64,000 bases of DNA from an uncultured Bacteroidales bacterium (GTDB lineage: Bacteria > Bacteroidota > Bacteroidia > Bacteroidales > UBA932). The DNA is taken from assembly GCA_900320545.1 (NCBI GenBank), contig ONSU01000006.1, forward strand, positions 1-64,000. Direction: 5' to 3'. Shown piece by piece: positions 17,491 through 25,646 of the stretch. Under the pieces are notes generated by a model. That model was not told the DNA's origin. It saw only the letters and a list, made by a program, of their open reading frames with translations, and searched no databases. Within the stretch, counting starts at the first letter, position 1. Every line of letters starts with the position of its first letter. A program made the position numbers and the translations under genes.

Positions 17491-17526
17491 GCGCACGGTT
17501 ATTTTGCGCCCGGCCCGCCCTCGGCG

Positions 17527-17874
17527 TCACCGTACTGCTGCCAAATAGTTTATGATTTGTGCCTGCAGTATTGGAAGATCCTTTTGAACGACAGACCATA
17601 GTTCGGAGGAGTCGACATTATAATAGCCGTGAACAAGATAATGCCGCATCGCTATTATACTGTTCCAAGGTGTTTCAGGGTGTTTTTCTTTGAATCCCTG
17701 GGATAGCATATAGGCGGCCTCACCGATAATTTCCACATTTTTTACGACGGCGAAAAACAGGATGCCGTGTTCTTTCAGATCATCCTCCGATTTTCCCTCC
17801 ATAAAACGGAAGATATTGGATATGGATTGCAGGATGTGTTCCAGCCTACCCGGATCTCTAACTTCTTCTCTCAT
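17527..17874 (-). CDS. HepT-like toxin (HEPN ribonuclease/AMPylation target)
   Basis: The 115-residue all-helical protein contains the HEPN active-site motif Rx4HxY as R77-H82-Y84 (MRHYLVHGYY) and the family segment VVKNVEIIGEAAYML near 44-58. In the HepT/MntA family the HEPN toxin is a ribonuclease, and MntA silences it by adding AMP to the Tyr of this motif. The ATG overlaps the antitoxin gene by 17 bp. Codon use is less GC-rich than in flanking housekeeping genes, which suggests transfer. Confidence 0.88.
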   Translation of the reverse strand: MREEVRDPGRLEHILQSISNIFRFMEGKSEDDLKEHGILFFAVVKNVEIIGEAAYMLSQGFKEKHPETPWNSIIAMRHYLVHGYYNVDSSELWSVVQKDLPILQAQIINYLAAVR

Positions 17875-18814
17875 ATATCAGATACTTTTCTTTGTCGACA
17901 TTTCTTTTTACAAAAGGGAGTAGTGTACCGTCGGTTACAAGATCGATGGGATGACCGACGCCCCCTTGGAGTTCTAACTGAAAGGTAGCATGATCCATCA
18001 GACTTACCCGGGCCGTCGGATCGAAATGGACCAGCAGATCGATATCGCTTCCTTGTCTCTCCTCCTGTCTGGACCAGGAACCGAATAGCCATGCCTGCAA
18101 TACCGGCTGGCTGCGAAGAATGGTCTGAAGGGTTGTGATGGTCTGTATGCGGTATGGATTGATATGATCCAGGATTGCTTCTACCTCTTCCCGGACTCCT
18201 CTTCTGCCCGCATATCTCAATAATCGGTCTTTGAGAACGGGATATACTTCAAACGACCGCTGGAATTCTTTCTGTATGTTCTCGTCCGTCATTTCATAGT
18301 AAGGTTTATCAGCCACCATATCCACCAGCAATTTCTCCAGTGACGGCGCAAAAAAACCTTCTTCATCAAAAATGGGCGCGTCCGTAATAAGTGGTTTGAC
18401 GATGATGACGCTTTGTAGAAGCGGGAGCAGCCTGAGCGCCTCCTTAAAAGAATAGACATTGGGGTCATATCGTTTAAGGAATACAAGGACGGTGTCCGTA
18501 TATTTCCGTTCCGTTTCGACCAGGATGTTGTCCTTATTCGTGGAAATACAATGATTTACCCCCTCAAAGTGCTGAATCAGAAGCGCATTGATCTCCTTGA
18601 CCTTGCTTGTGAAATCGACCTTGTATTCCATTTTTGTTCCTCTCGCATAGAGCCCTCTTCCTTGTCTGTAGATCAGGCCGGACCGTTCCATCTCCCTTAC
18701 ACGGGAGAAAACGGTCTGCTCGGGAATGCCGGGCATCATGGACTTGATCTCTGAGGAGGATATGACATTGCGCCCTCTGAACAGTTCCTGTATGAGGATG
18801 GCATAATCTTGCAT
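17858..18814 (-). CDS. Antitoxin fusion: winged-helix/DUF6577 (AbiEi-like) module plus MNT nucleotidyltransferase
   Basis: This 318-residue protein is about three times the size of a typical MntA. Residues 1-60 look like a winged helix (SEIKSMMPGIPEQTVFSRVREMERSGL). Residues 60-210 fit a DUF6577/AbiEi-type region (APSLEKLLVDMVAD, then LKDRLLRYAGRRG). Residues 225-318 are a minimal nucleotidyltransferase with GSx10DxD (Gly245-Ser246, Asp257, Asp259 in WLFGSWSRQEERQGSDIDLLV) and a third Asp near 291 (GHPIDLV). The likely job is to bind its own operator and AMPylate the HepT Tyr. A perfect inverted repeat lies 32 bp upstream. Confidence 0.85.
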   Translation of the reverse strand: MQDYAILIQELFRGRNVISSSEIKSMMPGIPEQTVFSRVREMERSGLIYRQGRGLYARGTKMEYKVDFTSKVKEINALLIQHFEGVNHCISTNKDNILVETERKYTDTVLVFLKRYDPNVYSFKEALRLLPLLQSVIIVKPLITDAPIFDEEGFFAPSLEKLLVDMVADKPYYEMTDENIQKEFQRSFEVYPVLKDRLLRYAGRRGVREEVEAILDHINPYRIQTITTLQTILRSQPVLQAWLFGSWSRQEERQGSDIDLLVHFDPTARVSLMDHATFQLELQGGVGHPIDLVTDGTLLPFVKRNVDKEKYLIYERRS

Positions 18815-18834
18815 AGTGATACTGTTTTCATCGA

Positions 18835-18842
18835 CAAATATA
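18835..18842 (-). promoter_or_regulatory. -7 box of the toxin-antitoxin operon
   Basis: Minus-strand TATATTTG lies 20 bp before the antitoxin ATG at 18814. The position where a -33 box is expected falls inside the inverted repeat at 18846-18883. Confidence 0.6.
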
Positions 18843-18845
18843 GTA

Positions 18846-18883
18846 AATAAATCGTCAATTTTACAACAAATTGACGATTTATT
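18846..18883. promoter_or_regulatory. Perfect 16-bp inverted repeat, candidate autoregulatory operator
   Basis: The arms AATAAATCGTCAATTT (18846-18861) and AAATTGACGATTTATT (18868-18883) are exact reverse complements with a 6-bp spacer (TACAAC). The repeat covers the -33 region of the toxin-antitoxin promoter and has no T-run suggesting a terminator. A dimeric winged-helix protein such as the antitoxin N-terminus could bind it and repress the operon. Confidence 0.75.
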
Positions 18884-18915
18884 ATGACTGCTTACAATTC
18901 CGAAAGGATCAACCG

Positions 18916-20151
18916 CTACTCCGTCCTGCCGGTATATTCATCGACGCCGGATTTACCGAATGGCTGGGCGAAGAACTTTTCCGCGGCCTTTTTGACCTCG
19001 TCTCTCCAGGGTTGGGGGCCGCCGGCCCGTTGGACGACCCACATCCTTAGTTGTTTCTTGTGCCAGTTGACGGAGCAAGAGGTGCCCCAGGCGCCGCCGT
19101 GCCCGAACCATGCATCCTCGGAATCGACCTTGGGCGCTGTGAGGCCGAGGGAGTAGCCTTCCATGTCGGCCGGACGCGTAGAGACGGCCAGAAGGTTTTT
19201 GACGGTCTCTTCCTTGAGGATGCGGACACCGTTGTCGCCGACGCCCAGATTCATCAGCATCTTGTAGAACTTGAGCTGGTCCTCCGCGGTGGTCCAGAGT
19301 CCGGCGCCGGCGGACGCGAACACGTGGGAATCATTGTACGGGCGCTGCTGGTTGCCCATTTCTTCGCGCCATTCGGCCGGGGCATTCTCGTTGTACTGGT
19401 ATAGTTCGATCTTGTTTCTGATCTGTTTGTCTGTGGGCCAGAACCAGGTGGATTTCATCCCCAGCGGATCCAGGACTTCCTTCTTGAGGTACTCCTCCCA
19501 CTTCATCCCGGTAATCGTTTCGACGATGGCGGCGCCGATGTCGATGCCCGTGTTGGAATACCGGATGGCGGTACCCGGCTCGAACCGCAGGGGAGCGGCG
19601 GCGGCGATGGACGCGACCTGGCGGATGGGGGCACCGCCCGACCAGCCTCCGCCCCGGACATCCTGGCGCTTGGCGCTGATCTCAAAGGGGAAGCCGCCGG
19701 TATGGTTCATCACCATCCGGACCGTCAGGACATTCCGGGCCTTCTGCATCGTCCAGACGCTGTCGTTCTTGTCGACCCGGACCCATAGTTCTTTGAATTC
19801 CGGCAGGTACTTCGACACGGGATCGTCCAGGGAAAGTTTGCCTTCTTCCACCAGCTTGGCGATGGTCACCCCGCAGAAACCCTTGGTCTGCGAACACTGC
19901 ATGTAGGAATTTTTCAGACTGATGCGCCGCCCGGCCGCGACATCGGCATACCCGATGCAGCAGGTCTCCTGGACACCGTCCTTGTAGAAGATGGAGATTG
20001 CCCCGGGCAGCTGCCCGCTGTCGACGTAGGGCTGCAGGACCTCCCGGGCATAATGGGTTTTGGAGTCGATGGCTTTCTTTTGCGCCCCGGCCGGCACACT
20101 CATCGCGAAGAGCGCCAGCAGGAGGACGAGGGATTGAAGGATGCGTTTCAT
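18916..20151 (-). CDS. Exported serine hydrolase, beta-lactamase/DD-peptidase family
   Basis: The 411-residue protein has a signal peptide (MKRILQSLVLLLALFAMSVPAGAQ) and a class C beta-lactamase-like fold. The SxxK motif is Ser87-Gln-Thr-Lys90 (CSQTKGF), the YxN motif is YSN in AIRYSNTGIDIG, and the third box is FGHGGAWGT near residue 350. The family (Pfam Beta-lactamase, MEROPS S12) covers esterases, DD-peptidases and beta-lactamases, so substrate cannot be told from sequence. It is transcribed away from the HAD-GH3 pair. Confidence 0.9.
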   Translation of the reverse strand: MKRILQSLVLLLALFAMSVPAGAQKKAIDSKTHYAREVLQPYVDSGQLPGAISIFYKDGVQETCCIGYADVAAGRRISLKNSYMQCSQTKGFCGVTIAKLVEEGKLSLDDPVSKYLPEFKELWVRVDKNDSVWTMQKARNVLTVRMVMNHTGGFPFEISAKRQDVRGGGWSGGAPIRQVASIAAAAPLRFEPGTAIRYSNTGIDIGAAIVETITGMKWEEYLKKEVLDPLGMKSTWFWPTDKQIRNKIELYQYNENAPAEWREEMGNQQRPYNDSHVFASAGAGLWTTAEDQLKFYKMLMNLGVGDNGVRILKEETVKNLLAVSTRPADMEGYSLGLTAPKVDSEDAWFGHGGAWGTSCSVNWHKKQLRMWVVQRAGGPQPWRDEVKKAAEKFFAQPFGKSGVDEYTGRTE

Positions 20152-20158
20152 AGTGATA

Positions 20159-20166
20159 CAAATGTA
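20159..20166 (-). promoter_or_regulatory. -7 box of the serine hydrolase gene
   Basis: Minus-strand TACATTTG ends 7 bp before the ATG at 20151, giving a near-leaderless transcript. The nearest TTTG lies 25 bp upstream, longer than the usual spacer. Confidence 0.45.
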
Positions 20167-20176
20167 GCAAAAACAT

Positions 20177-20207
20177 TTTGAAAGAATCCGCCAAAAGGTT
20201 AATTTTG
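20177..20207 (+). promoter_or_regulatory. Promoter of the HAD-GH3 operon
   Basis: TTTG (20177-20180) and TAATTTTG (20200-20207) are spaced by 19 bp. The ATG at 20222 follows 14 bp later. Confidence 0.7.
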
Positions 20208-20221
20208 TAAGAATCGATTAA

Positions 20222-21280
20222 ATGGAATTTATGAAGTGTATCCAAATTAAGGGACGGCCCCTGATGCTCCTTGCTCTTTTGCTGGTGTCTTGTACGCCCG
20301 CGCTGGAAAGGGGATCGTGGACTTCCGAGACGTATGATGCCTTGTCGGCCCTCCTGCAGGATAAGTCCAACCGCGGCGGCTATGCCGTGTTCGACTGTGA
20401 TAATACCTCCATTGTGCACGACATCACCCATAACCTTACTATTTATATGGTGGAAAATCTCCGTTTCGCCGATGCGCCGGAGCACAGTTTCCTCGACGGC
20501 CTGCCGGACGGGGACGCCTATTTGGAGCGGTTCGGGATGTCGGTCCGCGCGGCGGGGGATTCTCTCCGGGACGAGTACCGATCCCTGAAGGCGCTGGACA
20601 TGCCGCTGGACAGCCTTTGGCAAACGGACTTGTACAAGGACTGGCGCGCCCGTTTCCTCGCCTTCTATGAGGCCCTTGGAGATGTTTACGATTACGATAC
20701 GCTCTGTATCTGGGAGCCCTCTCTCCTCTCCGGCTATTCGGATCAGGAGAAGCAGGATTTGGGCCGCGAAAGCACGCTTTACTGGCTCTCGCAGGGTCGG
20801 TCCTGGGAGGAAGAGTGGGTGTCGCCGGACGGCCGTTTCCGGGGTGTCTGCGAAAAGGGCCTGATCGTGACGGACGATATGAAATCCCTTTATAAGGCGC
20901 TTCCCAAGGCGGGTATCACCCCTTATGTATGTTCCGCCTCGGCGGAATGGCTGGTCGAGCTCCTGGTCTGCGACCGCGAAATCGGCTTCGGCCTCGATCC
21001 GGAGCGGGTGTTCGGCGTCCGTCTGGACGAGCCGGATTATGTGCAGCCCTTCCGAGAAGGGAAGGTGGCGTGCATCGACCGCTTCATCGCGCCGCTCTAT
21101 GACGGGAAGCAGCCCGTCCTGGTCGCCGGGGACAGCAACGGGGACGTGGCGATGCTGACCGCTTATCCGGAAATGAAAGTCGGTCTCATCCTGGATCTTG
21201 ACCGGGGCGGGGCGATCGACTCGCTTGCCGACCGCCGCGACGGCCGCTATTATGCACAGCCTGTTGTTAAGATGATATGA
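20222..21280 (+). CDS. HAD-superfamily phosphatase-like lipoprotein
   Basis: The 352-residue protein has a lipobox at Cys24 (LLLVSCTP) after a hydrophobic stretch, so it should be anchored in the envelope. The HAD motif I is AVFDCDNTS with Asp58 and Asp60, and the motif III/IV region is VAGDSNGDVAM near 303. A large cap-like insertion lies between about 70 and 200. A phosphomonoesterase acting in the periplasm is likely; the substrate is not known. An alternative ATG at 20231 (MKCIQIKG) is possible. The stop overlaps the GH3 start by 4 bp, indicating coupled translation. Confidence 0.82.
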   Translation: MEFMKCIQIKGRPLMLLALLLVSCTPALERGSWTSETYDALSALLQDKSNRGGYAVFDCDNTSIVHDITHNLTIYMVENLRFADAPEHSFLDGLPDGDAYLERFGMSVRAAGDSLRDEYRSLKALDMPLDSLWQTDLYKDWRARFLAFYEALGDVYDYDTLCIWEPSLLSGYSDQEKQDLGRESTLYWLSQGRSWEEEWVSPDGRFRGVCEKGLIVTDDMKSLYKALPKAGITPYVCSASAEWLVELLVCDREIGFGLDPERVFGVRLDEPDYVQPFREGKVACIDRFIAPLYDGKQPVLVAGDSNGDVAMLTAYPEMKVGLILDLDRGGAIDSLADRRDGRYYAQPVVKMI

Positions 21281-23598
21281 TCCAGACAATCCTTTTCTCC
21301 GCCATTCTCGCGATGGCGCCCGTGCAGCCTCCGCAGCTCAAGGAGGACAACATTTCCGAGGTCGTCGCCGCGATGACCGATGAGGAGAAAGTGCTCCTGC
21401 TCGTCGGCGGACGGGCCAGGAGTTTCAACGGTATCGGCAATTCCGCCGTGGGCGTGCCCGGGGCGGCGGGGACGGTCAACGGCATTCCCCGGCTGGGAAT
21501 TCCCCGGATTGTGCTCGCGGACGGTCCGGCGGGGCTTCGCATTGCACCCCGGCGTGAAGGGGAAGAGCGGACTTTCTTCTGCACGGGATTCCCCATCGGG
21601 ACGCTCCTCGCTTCCACCTGGAACCAGGAGCTGGTGACCGGTGTGGGAGCGGCGATAGGCAACGAGGTGCTGGAATATGGCGTGGATGTGCTGCTCGCCC
21701 CGGGTGCCAACATTCACCGCAATCCGCTCTGCGGCCGCAATTTCGAGTATTATTCCGAAGATCCGCTCCTGTCGGGAAAGATTGCCGCAGCCTATATCAA
21801 CGGTGTCGAGAGCAATGGCGTGGGCACTTCGCTCAAGCATTTCGCCCTCAATAATCAGGAACTAAACCGTCTCTCCAATGATGCACGGGTCAGTGTCCGC
21901 GCCCTCCGGGAAATCTATCTGAGGAATTTCGAGATCGCTGTCCGGGAGGCGCAGCCCTGGACCGTCATGACCTCCTATAACTATTTTAACGGCGTACACG
22001 CGGCTGAGAATTCCGACCTTCTGACGGCCCTCCTTCGGGAAGAATGGGGCTTCGAAGGGGCCGTGATGACGGATTGGGGCGGGGGATACGACATCCCCGG
22101 CATCATCCGCGCAGGGAACGATATGATTCAGCCGGGCAGCGACCAGAGGTACAGTCTGCTGCTGGAAGCCGTGAAGGACGGGTCCCTTTCGCAGGAAGCC
22201 CTTGACCGATGTGTGACGCGTGTGCTGGAGTTGATTGTCAAGACTCCCACCTTCAAAGGGTATAAGGCCTCGGAAACACCGGATCTGAAGGCCCATGCTG
22301 TCGTTTGCAAGCAGGCTGCGGACGAGGGGGTGATTCTCCTGAAGAATGTTGCCTCGACGCTCCCGGCGGATCCTTCCCGGAGGGTTGCCCTCTTCGGCGT
22401 GGATTCCTACGATTTTATTGCGGGCGGTACGGGTAGCGGCGATGTCAACAAAGCCTACGTCGTCAATCTCCGGGAAGGCCTCGATTCGGAGGGCTTTGCG
22501 ATGGATACGACAGTCACGAACTTCTACGAGGCCTATATGAAGGATGAAGCGGAGCGCTGCGCCCGCCTCAACAAGGACAAGCCGTGGTATGTAGATGCCG
22601 AACGGGCCATCGAAGTGGTGCCCCGGGCGCTGATTGCTTCTTCCGCAGAGACGGCGGACATCGCTTTCGTGACCTTCGGCCGGATTTTTGGCGAAGGGAA
22701 GGACCGGGACTGCCGGACGAGCTACCTTCTGACGGATCGGGAGCATCGGTTGCTGGCGGCCGTATCGAAGGCCTTCCATTCCCGCGGGAAGAAGGTCGTC
22801 GTGATCTTGAATATCGGCGGCCTGGTGGAAATGGCCTCCTGGCGGGATCTGGCGGATGCCATTCTCCTCTGCTGGCAGCCGGGGCAGGAAGGCGGACATA
22901 CCGTCGCGTCCATCCTGTCGGGCCGGGTGAATCCTTCCGGCCATCTGCCGATGACCGTTTCCCGCCGCTACAGCGACGAACCCTCCGCGGCGAATTTCCC
23001 GCAGGCGGTGACCGAAAAGCCGGTCAACTATTCTTACTACCGCCAGCTCCAGGGGCGCAAGGCATACGATATAAAGGATGTGGATTATACCAACTACGAA
23101 GAAGGCATTTATGTCGGGTACCGCCACTTCTGTACCAGGGCGCCGGGCGCGATCCTGTATCCTTTCGGATATGGTCTGAGCTATACGACCTTCGCCTTCG
23201 GCGGAATGAAAGTGTCCCCGGCGGATGCGGGCTGGACCGTGTCGGTGGATGTGAAAAATACGGGCTCCGTCCCCGGCAAGCAGGTCGTGCAGATCTATGT
23301 CTCCGCACCCCGCCGCGGTCTGGACAAGCCTTCGCGCGAACTCAAAGGGTTTGCGAAGACGCCGCTGCTTGCACCGGGGGAGAAATGCACGGTGAGCATT
23401 GACGTTCCGCGGGCGTCGCTCGCATCTTTTGACGAAGACCGCTCCGAATGGCGCCTGGAAAAGGGACGCTACACCTTTATCGCGGCCTCCGACGCGCTCC
23501 GGTCCGACTGCCGCCGCCGCGTCCGCGTCCGTAACGCCGAAACCCACCCCGTCGCCCGGCTCTTCGCCGCCGACCCGTTATTCCTTGATACGGAGTAG
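21277..23598 (+). CDS. Glycoside hydrolase family 3 enzyme (beta-glucosidase-like)
   Basis: The 773-residue exported protein has a short signal peptide (MIQTILFSAILAMAPVQ). The GH3 barrel contains DGPAGLRI near 82, GRNFEYYSEDPLLSG near 153, KHFALNNQE near 188 and the nucleophile Asp266 in VMTDWGG. A C-terminal alpha/beta sandwich (VILNIGGLVEMASW, WQPGQEGG) and a fibronectin-like end (PFGYGLSYTTF, SRELKGF) follow. It probably releases glucose or another residue from beta-linked glycans in the periplasm. No SusC/D pair or sugar sensor is nearby, so it is not part of a visible polysaccharide utilisation locus. Confidence 0.93.
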   Translation: MIQTILFSAILAMAPVQPPQLKEDNISEVVAAMTDEEKVLLLVGGRARSFNGIGNSAVGVPGAAGTVNGIPRLGIPRIVLADGPAGLRIAPRREGEERTFFCTGFPIGTLLASTWNQELVTGVGAAIGNEVLEYGVDVLLAPGANIHRNPLCGRNFEYYSEDPLLSGKIAAAYINGVESNGVGTSLKHFALNNQELNRLSNDARVSVRALREIYLRNFEIAVREAQPWTVMTSYNYFNGVHAAENSDLLTALLREEWGFEGAVMTDWGGGYDIPGIIRAGNDMIQPGSDQRYSLLLEAVKDGSLSQEALDRCVTRVLELIVKTPTFKGYKASETPDLKAHAVVCKQAADEGVILLKNVASTLPADPSRRVALFGVDSYDFIAGGTGSGDVNKAYVVNLREGLDSEGFAMDTTVTNFYEAYMKDEAERCARLNKDKPWYVDAERAIEVVPRALIASSAETADIAFVTFGRIFGEGKDRDCRTSYLLTDREHRLLAAVSKAFHSRGKKVVVILNIGGLVEMASWRDLADAILLCWQPGQEGGHTVASILSGRVNPSGHLPMTVSRRYSDEPSAANFPQAVTEKPVNYSYYRQLQGRKAYDIKDVDYTNYEEGIYVGYRHFCTRAPGAILYPFGYGLSYTTFAFGGMKVSPADAGWTVSVDVKNTGSVPGKQVVQIYVSAPRRGLDKPSRELKGFAKTPLLAPGEKCTVSIDVPRASLASFDEDRSEWRLEKGRYTFIAASDALRSDCRRRVRVRNAETHPVARLFAADPLFLDTE

Positions 23599-23603
23599 TC
23601 CCT

Positions 23604-23628
23604 GTCATTCCGGACTTGTTCCGGAATC
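23604..23628. repeat. Short dispersed inverted repeat (ATTCCGG/CCGGAAT type)
   Basis: ATTCCGG at 23607-23613 and CCGGAAT at 23621-23627 form a perfect stem around a 7-nt loop, preceded by GTC. The sequence is closely similar to 48060-48086 inside the M16 gene. It lies between the GH3 stop and the rplM -33 box and has no T-run. Confidence 0.65.
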
Positions 23629-23630
23629 TA

Positions 23631-23662
23631 TTTGCAAATACCAAAAATTCTTCGTACCTTTG
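23631..23662 (+). promoter_or_regulatory. Promoter of the ribosomal protein operon
   Basis: TTTG (23631-23634) and TACCTTTG (23655-23662) have a 20-bp spacer. About 60 bp lie between the -7 box and the rplM ATG; this leader contains CCCCTA and TAGGG blocks (23666-23671, 23679-23683) that could pair, followed by ATTTTT. Confidence 0.8.
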
Positions 23663-23722
23663 CGACCCCTATAAAGTGTAGGGATCGCATTTTTAAGTTA
23701 TAAACCATTAAAGATCAAGACA

Positions 23723-24175
23723 ATGGACACACAAAGCTACAAAACGGTATCGCTCAACGCGGAAACCGTGAAGAAAGAGTGGGTGGTCATTGACGCGACT
23801 GATCTCATCCTTGGCCGTCTGGCATCCAGGATCGCTCTTGTCCTCCGCGGCAAGAACAAACCGGGCTTCACCCCCCACGTCGACTGCGGTGACAACGTCA
23901 TCGTCGTCAACGCCGAGAAGGTGCGCCTCCTTGGAAAGAAGATGACCGACCGGGTTTACACGCGCTACACCGGTTATCCGGGCGGACAGCGCTTCACGAC
24001 CCCGAAGGAGATCCTCGCGACAAGGCCCGCCGAACTCGTCCGGAGAGCTGTCAAAGGCATGCTCCCCAAGACCCGTCTTGGTGACAAGATCCTCGGTAAC
24101 CTCTACGTTTACGCAGGTCCCGAGCATCCGCACCAGGCGCAGAACCCCAAACCCATCAAGTTAAACGAAATTTAA
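23723..24175 (+). CDS. rplM: Ribosomal protein uL13
   Basis: The 150-residue protein carries the family core WVVIDATDLILGRLASRIA (near 23), HVDCGDNVIVVNAEK, YTRYTGYPGG and KGMLPKTRLG. It is a 50S protein. It is followed 9 bp later by rpsI, the usual L13-S9 pairing. Confidence 0.98.
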   Translation: MDTQSYKTVSLNAETVKKEWVVIDATDLILGRLASRIALVLRGKNKPGFTPHVDCGDNVIVVNAEKVRLLGKKMTDRVYTRYTGYPGGQRFTTPKEILATRPAELVRRAVKGMLPKTRLGDKILGNLYVYAGPEHPHQAQNPKPIKLNEI

Positions 24176-24184
24176 ACAGAGCCA

Positions 24185-24574
24185 ATGGAACAGAAACACG
24201 CCCTTGGAAGACGTAAATCAGCAGTTGCTCGTGTTTATGCCGCCCCCGGTAAAGGCAATATCGTGATCAATGACAGGGAGCTCGCAGACTATTTTAAGGA
24301 TGCCTCTCTCCAGTACATTGTCAACCAGCCTTTCGAAGTGACCGGAACGGCCGGACAGTTTGACATCAAGGTTACCCTCGCAGGAGGCGGCACCAAAGGT
24401 CAGGCTGAGGCTGTAAGGCTCGGAATCGCCCGCGTTCTCTGCGAGATCGACACCGAGGCCTACCGTCCCGCCCTCAAGGCCGCCGGCTTCCTCACCCGCG
24501 ACGCCCGCGAGGTGGAGCGCAAGAAACCTGGTCAGCCCGGAGCACGTCGCCGCTTCCAGTTCAGCAAGCGTTAA
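24185..24574 (+). CDS. rpsI: Ribosomal protein uS9
   Basis: The 129-residue protein contains LGRRKSAVARVY near the N-terminus, GGGTKGQAEAVRLGIARVL in the middle and the conserved basic tail GARRRFQFSKR that reaches the P-site tRNA. It follows rplM closely and shares its promoter. Confidence 0.98.
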   Translation: MEQKHALGRRKSAVARVYAAPGKGNIVINDRELADYFKDASLQYIVNQPFEVTGTAGQFDIKVTLAGGGTKGQAEAVRLGIARVLCEIDTEAYRPALKAAGFLTRDAREVERKKPGQPGARRRFQFSKR

Positions 24575-24755
24575 TCTCGGCTTACTGATCCTGATTTACA
24601 AGCACAGTCCGGTTCCAAATCTTCTGACCTTACTGAAAGATGTGAATCCTTCGAAGCTGCTTGAAGATTGCCGGGACTGCGGAAAATCCCCCGGATTGAC
24701 AAGGTCACTACCCCGGGATTGAAGAAAAGAGAAACAAAAAAAGAAATTAAACAAA
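24575..24755 (+). promoter_or_regulatory. Long leader before rpsB
   Basis: The 181-bp gap holds no ORF or clear promoter box. Complementary blocks are visible: GACCTT (near 24624) with AAGGTC (near 24700), and GC-rich CCGG/CCCGGG segments between them. A structured autoregulatory leader for S2/EF-Ts is plausible by analogy with other bacteria, but no fold was computed. The last 30 bases before rpsB are A-rich. Confidence 0.35.
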
Positions 24756-25619
24756 ATGTCTAGAACAACATTCCAGGAACTGCTTGATGCAGGTGCACAC
24801 TTCGGACATCTCGCCCGCAAGTGGAACCCTAAGATGGCTCCGTACATCTTCGACCAGAAGAACGGCATCCATATCATCGACCTGCACAAGACCGTCGTCA
24901 AAATCGACGAGGCCGCCGAAATGATGAAGGAACTTGCCCGCAGCGGACGCAAGATCCTCTTCGTGGCCACCAAGAAACAGGCTAAAGAAGTCGTGGCAGA
25001 GAAAGCGCTGTCCGTCAATATGCCTTCCGTGACGGAAAGATGGCCGGGCGGTATGCTCACCAATTTCCCCACCATCCGCAAAGCCGTCAAGAAGATGAAC
25101 ACCATCGACAAGATGAAAGAAGATGGTACCTTCGACAAACTCGCCAAGAGAGAGCGTCTCCAGATCGACCGCCAGCGGGCCAAGCTTGAGAAGAACCTCG
25201 GTTCCATCAAGGATATGAGCCGTCTGCCGTCCGCCCTCTTCATCGTTGACATCCAGAAAGAGGCCAACGCCGTCAAAGAGGCGGCCCGCCTGAACATCCC
25301 GGTAATCGCAATGGTTGACACTTGCTGCGATCCCACACAGATTGATTATGTGATTCCGGCGAATGACGATGCCACGCGGAGCGTTGAGGTGATCCTCGAC
25401 GCCCTCTGCAAGGCCATTCAGGAAGGTCTCGAGGAGCGCAAGCTCGAGAAGGAGAAAACCGACGCCGAAGAAGCGCAGGCTTCCGACGCTCCGGCCGCTC
25501 CCGCCCGCAAGCTGCGCGCCCGCAAGGGTGCCGCCGTCAAGGTGGAGGCTGAGGCCGAGGCCGCCGAGGTCCCTGCCGCCGAGCCCGCCGAGGCTGCTGC
25601 CGAGCCCGTCGAAGCATAA
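24756..25619 (+). CDS. rpsB: Ribosomal protein uS2 with an Ala/Glu-rich C-terminal extension
   Basis: The 287-residue protein has the uS2 core: LLDAGAHFGHLARKWNPKM (8-26), NGIHIIDLHKT, FVATKKQAKEVV, RWPGGMLTNF and VDTCCDPTQIDYVIPANDDA. After about residue 225 it adds a low-complexity tail with KLRARKGAAVKVEAEAEAAEV, absent from the roughly 240-residue E. coli protein. The gene precedes tsf by 27 bp, the common order. Confidence 0.97.
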   Translation: MSRTTFQELLDAGAHFGHLARKWNPKMAPYIFDQKNGIHIIDLHKTVVKIDEAAEMMKELARSGRKILFVATKKQAKEVVAEKALSVNMPSVTERWPGGMLTNFPTIRKAVKKMNTIDKMKEDGTFDKLAKRERLQIDRQRAKLEKNLGSIKDMSRLPSALFIVDIQKEANAVKEAARLNIPVIAMVDTCCDPTQIDYVIPANDDATRSVEVILDALCKAIQEGLEERKLEKEKTDAEEAQASDAPAAPARKLRARKGAAVKVEAEAEAAEVPAAEPAEAAAEPVEA

Positions 25620-25646
25620 GTTAAACAAAGTAAAACACAAAGAGTT

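Noticed and set aside
18835..18883. Inverted repeat at 18846-18883 as a terminator for the serine hydrolase or toxin operon
   Set aside because: There is no T-run after either arm, both flanking genes would be read the wrong way for termination, and it overlaps a promoter.
23662..23694. rplM leader hairpin followed by a T-run as an attenuator
   Set aside because: The 5' arm starts inside the -7 box, so most of it would not be transcribed. Only a short CCCCTA/TAGGG pairing could form, so I note it only in the promoter entry.
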